The position numbers were made by a program, and so were the translations under genes. From contig JAHJLU010000778.1 of NCBI GenBank assembly GCA_018821745.1, forward strand, positions 1 to 9,944: a stretch of 9,944 nt of DNA, written 5' to 3'. A model generated the notes under the pieces. It did not search any database and was not told the DNA's origin. It worked only from the letters and a program-made list of their open reading frames with translations. This document shows positions 6,901-9,944 of this stretch, in pieces. The stretch is from Myxococcota bacterium (GTDB lineage: Bacteria; Myxococcota_A; Polyangia; HGW-17). Every line of letters starts with the position of its first letter. The first letter of the stretch is position 1.

Positions 6901-7698
6901 TATATCGCGGTGGATGACACCCTTGGAGTGGGCGTAGGAGATGGCGTTGCACAGATCACGAAAGTGGGGAAGCAGGGCCAGGCGCTCCTTGACGGATTTG
7001 GCCTCGTAGATAGCGTCTGCCAGGGTCCGTCCCTTGACGAAGCGCATGGTGTAATAGAGGGTGTCGTCCTTGCGCTGGCCGATCTCGTATACGGGAACAA
7101 TGTTGGGGTGCTCCAGCCTTCCAGTGACCGTGGCCTCGCGCAGGAAGCGGGAATTGACCGCCTCCACCTGGTGGGAGATCATCGCGGTCTCTTCCTCTGA
7201 GAGATTTCTGTCCAGGTTTCCGTAATTGTTGGGGAGCAGCTCCTTGATGGCGATCTCGCGCCCCATGTGCTCGTCGTTGGCCACCAGGATGCGACCGATT
7301 CCGCCTCTGGCCATCTCCTGGTATATGGTGTATCGGCCGTCCTCTTCGCGGGTGATGGTGCGATCGGGGTGGATGGTGTATCGGGACTCGTATCCCATTT
7401 GGGCGGCGCTGGGGTCGAAATCCACCTGAATGGTGGTGAGCCCGCCGGTTTTATTGGTCTGGTCCGTGTCCTGATCGAAGTTTTTGTTTTCCATGGCCAT
7501 GCGGGTTTTCTGGTCCATGGAGCTGGCCACCATCACCTTGAGGGCATCGAATTTTTTCTTGCCCAGCTTCTGTTTGAGGCGGCTCATAATGTCTTTGGAA
7601 GGATCCACCACATAGGAATAGAAGATGTTGGTGAATTCCTGTGAGGTAATGTACCCGTTTCGCTGTGCAAACACCGCGTAGAGGACATCGTCGTGCAT
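3931..7698 (-). CDS. Transmembrane Ser/Thr protein kinase with 14 WD40 repeats
   Basis: This 1255-residue protein has five parts. Residues 1-65 form a small N-terminal helical domain (MHDDVLYAVFAQRNGYIT). Residues 123-418 are a PknB-like kinase with glycine loop ARGGIGRI (130-137), K152, helix-C E188, HRDIKPEN (D265, N270), DWG in place of DFG (D283) and PPE at 323-325. These residues indicate an active kinase. One membrane helix lies at about 443-466, followed by a charged helical, possibly coiled-coil stretch to about 515. Residues 570-1209 hold 14 WD40 repeats, many with GH...SPDG...WD, enough for two seven-bladed propellers. A Lys-rich tail ends the protein. The expected topology is kinase inside and propellers outside. 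ATG 7698 is chosen because AGGAG lies ten nt upstream; ATG 7770 would add a 24-residue stretch with no family look. The stop overlaps the rhomboid gene. Ligand and substrates are unknown. Confidence 0.95.
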   Translation of the reverse strand: MHDDVLYAVFAQRNGYITSQEFTNIFYSYVVDPSKDIMSRLKQKLGKKKFDALKVMVASSMDQKTRMAMENKNFDQDTDQTNKTGGLTTIQVDFDPSAAQMGYESRYTIHPDRTITREEDGRYTIYQEMARGGIGRILVANDEHMGREIAIKELLPNNYGNLDRNLSEEETAMISHQVEAVNSRFLREATVTGRLEHPNIVPVYEIGQRKDDTLYYTMRFVKGRTLADAIYEAKSVKERLALLPHFRDLCNAISYAHSKGVIHRDIKPENIMIGEFGETVVLDWGLAKVKGESEEAVNIYTQQNSQSSKTIDGRAMGTPSYMPPEQARGDISSIDELSDVYSLGAVLYELLTGFPPFEGNTAWETINMVLGYRVTPVAEVEEQAPFELAAITEKALEKEKRDRYHSSLELVQDIDRYMAGERISAYDYSKWDLIRRFAKNNKVPLAAAGLILLALIATLVFISYAYKKELLARDRMQVAIAKEIKERNTANYHIAQTLNEKSYRLERETKLLESRIYAAMALLHNPGNPRSPFYSEEFAKATPSTQELILETESKLYRTHISYAVKLKSIIDVEAQATSLAVSDDGKLAAVGCRDNLARIIDLATGTVTRKIAGHMGVVNSVDLTSDSRFLVTGSADRAVKIWDTRSGRNITTMLEHQDEVSSVQFSADDSRIISASLDHSAIVWEVSSGMNIMKIEPGKSIAYQPNEMKNDSWNLHARIAWYKSLGLHYSNGRVYNKKWKILPELYSNGHRNFIYSATFSPDGRYIGTASWDRRAKTWDSKTGTLVSNLVGHSDHLYDIAFSPDGLRVATSSWDKTIKIWDPRSGELMKTLKGHRGRVLGIHFSPDGNILASVGEDSLLIIWEVASGSPLLTVKAHNDIINDVSFSHDGKFIYTAGRDQKLRSWEIIPTRRIRVFRGHSQTVNGVAFSPNGALIASGSWDKTVKIWDLKAHKLIHNLSMGKKSPFAHEKRVWGVDFSPDGTKLATASMDKTVKVWDVATGKLLMTLVGHSAGIYSVKWSPNGKYIASSSQDKTVKIWSAATGEQLQDLKHHTERVWGIAFSPDNKVIASVGNDNTVRISDVAAGPEINSLRAHGDWVTGVAFSPDGKSLLSCGKRGKIIQWKYPLGIKEREMTGHEAWVNSVTVSHDGKYFATSSDDRTVRIWSMTTGKQLRIIYGNFEIFAMDLSHDGKNLLMGDGAEVLVVPLDMNWKSAAPQKELDLAKKAAGMVMKGFKLQLSGGPQKVSKEKSNGTEKK
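4072..5991 (-). repeat. Fourteen tandem WD40 repeats (two predicted beta-propellers)
   Basis: Repeats of about 42 residues start near residues 570, 608, 650, 746, 786, 828, 870, 912, 954, 1003, 1045, 1087, 1129 and 1171 of the kinase protein. Each ends in a WD-like strand such as KIWD, VWE or SWE. The best conserved are repeats 5, 8, 9 and 10, which share DKT[IV]K[IV]W. Repeats 1 and 14 are the most degenerate, as expected for closing blades. At DNA level a 16-nt string, CTTGACGGTCTTGTCC on the plus strand, recurs exactly at 4591-4606 and 4717-4732, 126 nt (42 codons) apart, so unequal exchange between blades is possible. Confidence 0.9.
5464..5628 (-). other. Non-WD40 insert between blades 3 and 4
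   Basis: Residues 691-745 of the kinase protein (NIMKIEPGKS... to ...KWKILPE) show no WD40 pattern and lengthen the gap between repeats 3 and 4 by about 55 residues. The segment is rich in Asn, Trp and Tyr (NDSWNLHARIAWYKSLGLHY), unlike the disordered Pro/Ser linkers usually seen between domains. It may be a folded loop on the propeller face, a ligand-contact surface, or a decayed blade. Confidence 0.6.
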
Positions 7699-7708
7699 GG
7701 GGCAAAAT

Positions 7709-7713
7709 CTCCT
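7709..7713 (-). promoter_or_regulatory. Ribosome-binding site of the kinase gene
   Basis: AGGAG on the minus strand (within AAAAGGAGA), ten nt before ATG 7698. It supports 7698 over the upstream in-frame ATG at 7770. Confidence 0.65.
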
Positions 7714-7732
7714 TTTGGAAGCAAAATCGAAA

Positions 7733-7750
7733 GGACCGGGGATGGTCCCC
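7733..7750. other. Small inverted repeats in the kinase 5' leader
   Basis: Two mutually exclusive short stems are visible: GGACC (7733-7737) with GGTCC (7744-7748), and GGGGA (7738-7742) with TCCCC (7746-7750). They lie 35-52 nt upstream of the kinase start in the 108-bp region shared with the divergent amidohydrolase. They could be an operator or an mRNA hairpin. No convincing promoter boxes were found in either direction in this region. Confidence 0.3.
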
Positions 7751-7806
7751 CTGCAAACCCACATTAGCATAGACCATTTGGAGCATTTTTAGTATCGTTT
7801 TTCACA

Positions 7807-9285
7807 ATGAATCAGCAAACTCCCGTGATTTACGAGAATGGTATTTTTATTGACGTACAGCAGGGGCGAACCCTCCCGCCCTCCTGGCGGCTCGAGGTGC
7901 GTAACGGGGAGATCGCAGCCATGGGTCCCAAGGTTTTTGGCCGTGGTGGTGAGCGGTGTATTGATCTCGGGGGCGCCTTTGTGGTCCCCGGCCTCATCAA
8001 CGCCCACGCCCATATCCATCTGGCCATGCCCGCAATCGCCGCTTCCCTGAAGACCTTTCTTGTGGGGCGGGTGCTGCGGTCGGGGCAGGTGAAACGCACC
8101 CTCACCAGTGCCCTGGAGCACGGCGTCACCACCATTCGGGACGGCGCCACAGAAGACCTGGGGGACTCTTCAGATATCAACCGGATGCGTGAACAGGGCC
8201 TCCTGGTGGCGCCGCGGATTGTGCAGGCGGTGGCTGTTTCCATGGAGGGCTCCTGCTGGACCAGGCAGCGGGGGATGGGGACCCGTGTCCAGCACGCATT
8301 GGCGGGACTGCCCCATCTCACCTATGAACATCCCCGCAGCGGCGCCGTGACTTTTCCCCGGGGGGCATCATCCGGGGAGGTCCGCGCAGCGGTTGACAAA
8401 GCAGTGATGGAGCGGCATGCCCGCGCCATAAAGGTGTATGATCAGCGAGAAGCACTTGTTTCCTTCAGGCCGGGGGCACCGCTCATGTCCAAAGATCACC
8501 TGTCCGCTATTGTGGAGCAGGCCCACGCCCACGGGGTCCCGGTGATCATGCATCAGTTCAGTGTGGAGTCTTTTCGGCGAGGAGTGGAGGCCGGAGTGGA
8601 TGTCATGGTTCATCTTCCCCTGGATGAACCGCTGACCGCCGATGATGTGAGCCGTTTCATCCACGGGAACACCATACTGGAGCCCACGCTCAGTCTTCTC
8701 GGCGCCCTGTGTTTCAGGGGAGTGCTCCCCTCCTTTGAAGAAAAGCGCATGGCCACGGTGGAGAAGCTGCGGCACATCCTGATCGGGACCCTTGGGGACT
8801 ACTGGCTCCCACCCCTGGCACGGGGAGCTGCCGCGGATCTGCAGCGGGTTGCCCGGGGGAACACAAAACTCCTGAATCTCCTCGATTTCTCTGCCGCTTA
8901 TGCGTATCACGCCCCCCTCATCAACCACGGCGTCAGCAATCTGCGAAGGCTCTTCGACGCGGGAGCGACCGTCGCCTGCGGAAACGACGGCGGGATCCCG
9001 CCACTCACCGCTGCCATGGTGGGGCTGGAGCTTGCTCACCTCGAGGCGTTCCTGGACGGTTCGGAAAATAGACGGCGCTTTGATGCGCTGCACGCGCTGC
9101 AGGCGGTCACGGGGAATGCGGCCAGATCCCTGGCCTATGAGAATCTTCACGGCGTGATTGAGCCCGGCGCAAGAGCCGATTTGGTCGCCTATGGTGTCAA
9201 TCCCCTGGTGGATGCCTCCTGCCTGGGGGGTCCCGCCACGGCGGTCATCATGGAGGGAGAGGTTGTTTTCTCGGCTCCCGTGTGA
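7807..9285 (+). CDS. Metal-dependent amidohydrolase family protein
   Basis: This 492-residue protein has the fold of the amidohydrolase superfamily (PF01979 type, imidazolonepropionase/dipeptidase-like branch), which hydrolyses C-N bonds with one or two metal ions. An N-terminal beta-sandwich segment leads to PGLINAHAHIHL (H67, H69 as HxH ligands). These are followed by K209 in AIKVYD (candidate carbamylated bridging lysine), H249 in VPVIMHQFS, H269 in DVMVHLPLDEP and D394 in ACGNDGG. The C-terminus closes with GVIEPGARADLVAYGVNPL and a final sandwich strand. All expected metal ligands are present, so activity is likely. The substrate is not predictable: residues 148-180 and 285-365 are family-variable. 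There is no signal peptide, so it should be cytoplasmic. ATG 7807 is the only reasonable start after the in-frame TAG at 7765, but no Shine-Dalgarno precedes it. It is divergent from the kinase, 108 bp away, and apparently monocistronic. Confidence 0.9.
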   Translation: MNQQTPVIYENGIFIDVQQGRTLPPSWRLEVRNGEIAAMGPKVFGRGGERCIDLGGAFVVPGLINAHAHIHLAMPAIAASLKTFLVGRVLRSGQVKRTLTSALEHGVTTIRDGATEDLGDSSDINRMREQGLLVAPRIVQAVAVSMEGSCWTRQRGMGTRVQHALAGLPHLTYEHPRSGAVTFPRGASSGEVRAAVDKAVMERHARAIKVYDQREALVSFRPGAPLMSKDHLSAIVEQAHAHGVPVIMHQFSVESFRRGVEAGVDVMVHLPLDEPLTADDVSRFIHGNTILEPTLSLLGALCFRGVLPSFEEKRMATVEKLRHILIGTLGDYWLPPLARGAAADLQRVARGNTKLLNLLDFSAAYAYHAPLINHGVSNLRRLFDAGATVACGNDGGIPPLTAAMVGLELAHLEAFLDGSENRRRFDALHALQAVTGNAARSLAYENLHGVIEPGARADLVAYGVNPLVDASCLGGPATAVIMEGEVVFSAPV

Positions 9286-9293
9286 GGGTGTGG

Positions 9294-9336
9294 CAGGGTC
9301 GTCACGGTACATGCCCTGAAAATATGTCTTTTTTTT
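9294..9336 (+). terminator. Possible weak terminator after the amidohydrolase
   Basis: CAGGG (9294-9298) can pair with CCCTG (9314-9318), and a run of eight T follows at 9329-9336. The stem is short, the loop 15 nt and the T-run ten nt away, so this is a poor match to an intrinsic terminator. The T-run is the best argument for it. Confidence 0.25.
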
Positions 9337-9346
9337 GAGGTAATTC

Positions 9347-9358
9347 GTTGTTACAATA
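9347..9358 (+). promoter_or_regulatory. Shared 12-mer GTTGTTACAATA with TACAAT box, ahead of the response regulator
   Basis: TACAAT (9352-9357) is a plausible -10 box about 60 nt upstream of ATG 9420, though no good -35 lies 17 nt before it (only a T-run). The 12-mer is identical to the minus-strand sequence at 1852-1841 ahead of the Lys-rich/CDF unit, and contains the palindrome TTGTTACAA (9349-9357). Either both genes use a similar promoter or a common regulator binds both. Confidence 0.4.
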
Positions 9359-9406
9359 TGGCGGGGCTCATAAATCCCTTGAATTCCCGGCGTGATGTTG
9401 GCCCCC

Positions 9407-9413
9407 AAGGAAG
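9407..9413 (+). promoter_or_regulatory. Ribosome-binding site of the response regulator
   Basis: AAGGAAG with AGGA eight nt before ATG 9420, a good match that fixes the start. Confidence 0.7.
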
Positions 9414-9419
9414 AACCAT

Positions 9420-9944
9420 ATGCCTATCAGCGTCATGATCGCCGATGATCACCCCATTGTTCGGGATGGTATCAAATCGGCGATCCACAGCAGAGAGCAG
9501 GATATTATCATTGTTGCGGAAGCTGCCAACGGACAGGAGCTTCTGGAGATGGCCCAGGTGGTCAAGAGTGACGTCTATGTTATTGACGTGATGATGCCCG
9601 TCCTCAACGGACTGGAGACCCTCAAGAGGCTGCTTAAACTGAAAGAGGACGCCAGGGTCATTATGCTCAGCGTCTACGACACCCGTGAATACGTGGAGAA
9701 GGCGCTGCTGTTCGGAGCCCGGGGCTATGTGCTCAAAGACGAGAACACTTCGGGGATCGTCAAGGCCATCCGTGAGGTCGCCGGGGGTGGATTCTACCTG
9801 AGCCCCCGGGTGGCCAATTTTATCATCGAGGGGTTTGTATCAAGGGTGACCCGGGAGGGCAAAATCCGCGGGTTGACGGACCGCGAGCGGGAGATTCTCC
9901 AGCTCCTGGCCGAGGGGCTCTCCAGTAAAGAGGTGGCAGAGCGC
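9420..9944 (+). CDS. NarL/LuxR-family response regulator, 3' end outside window
   Basis: The visible 175 residues cover a complete receiver domain and the start of a LuxR-type helix-turn-helix. The receiver (about 4-120) has the acidic pair D9-D10, the phospho-acceptor D56 in YVIDVMMP, S84 in IMLSVYD and K106 in YVLKDENT, all expected in a functional phospho-accepting domain. From about residue 151, LTDREREILQLLAEGLSSKEVAE is the beginning of the GerE/LuxR DNA-binding domain; about 30 further residues should follow. The protein should be a cytoplasmic transcription factor switched by a histidine kinase, probably encoded downstream because none is present upstream. The start ATG has AAGGAAG at the right distance. 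Targets are unknown. The 134-nt upstream gap after the amidohydrolase, with its own candidate promoter, suggests separate transcription. Confidence 0.93.
   Translation, partial: MPISVMIADDHPIVRDGIKSAIHSREQDIIIVAEAANGQELLEMAQVVKSDVYVIDVMMPVLNGLETLKRLLKLKEDARVIMLSVYDTREYVEKALLFGARGYVLKDENTSGIVKAIREVAGGGFYLSPRVANFIIEGFVSRVTREGKIRGLTDREREILQLLAEGLSSKEVAER

Noticed and set aside
8368..9408. Long open frame on the minus strand opposite the amidohydrolase
   Set aside because: It is antisense to a gene with all catalytic motifs in place. Its translation is low-complexity Gly/Arg/His-rich with no domain pattern.

Overview
The window carries seven protein-coding genes plus the start of an eighth. They lie in four transcription blocks, with almost no gene-free DNA (the longest gap is about 216 bases). 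Base composition is GC-rich. Strong Shine-Dalgarno motifs precede most starts. The gene set (L-cysteine desulfidase, CDF metal exporter, transmembrane Ser/Thr kinase with WD40 propellers, rhomboid, NarL-type response regulator) fits a Gram-negative-type, probably anaerobic bacterium. Large kinase-WD40 fusions are familiar from Planctomycetota, Myxococcota, Spirochaetota and candidate phyla. I cannot assign a phylum from the sequence alone.

Layout. Minus strand, 1-1821: the truncated N-terminal part of a probable alpha/beta hydrolase (1-450), a CDF cation exporter (579-1544), and, as the first gene of the block, an 86-residue protein with an almost pure Lys/Glu/Asp tail (1561-1821). Plus strand, 2038-3327: L-cysteine desulfidase (cyuA-like), divergent from the Lys-rich gene across a 216-bp region holding two inverted repeats and a consensus -10 box. 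Minus strand, 3345-7698: a 1255-residue Ser/Thr kinase with one membrane span and 14 WD40 repeats, followed with a 20-nt overlap by a rhomboid-family protease gene. The rhomboid gene converges on cyuA with only 17 nt between stop codons. Plus strand, 7807-9944: a metal-dependent amidohydrolase divergent from the kinase, then a NarL/LuxR response regulator that runs off the window end.

How the genes may work together. The tightest unit is kinase plus rhomboid. Their overlap implies translational coupling, and both are membrane proteins, so they are a plausible envelope-signalling pair. The kinase domain should be cytoplasmic and the two predicted seven-bladed propellers extracytoplasmic. The Lys-rich gene and CDF exporter form a second likely coupled pair, because the exporter has no visible ribosome-binding site of its own and starts 16 nt after the upstream stop. 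Cysteine desulfidase releases sulfide, which binds metals avidly, so its position beside a metal exporter may be meaningful, though this is inference. A palindromic TTGTNACAA core inside an identical 12-mer lies ahead of both the Lys-rich/CDF unit and the response regulator. It may be a shared operator or simply a shared promoter element.

I see no CRISPR array, tRNA, rRNA, insertion sequence or phage gene. The most distinctive element is the double-propeller receptor-like kinase with its overlapping rhomboid gene. I do not claim a wholly new system.
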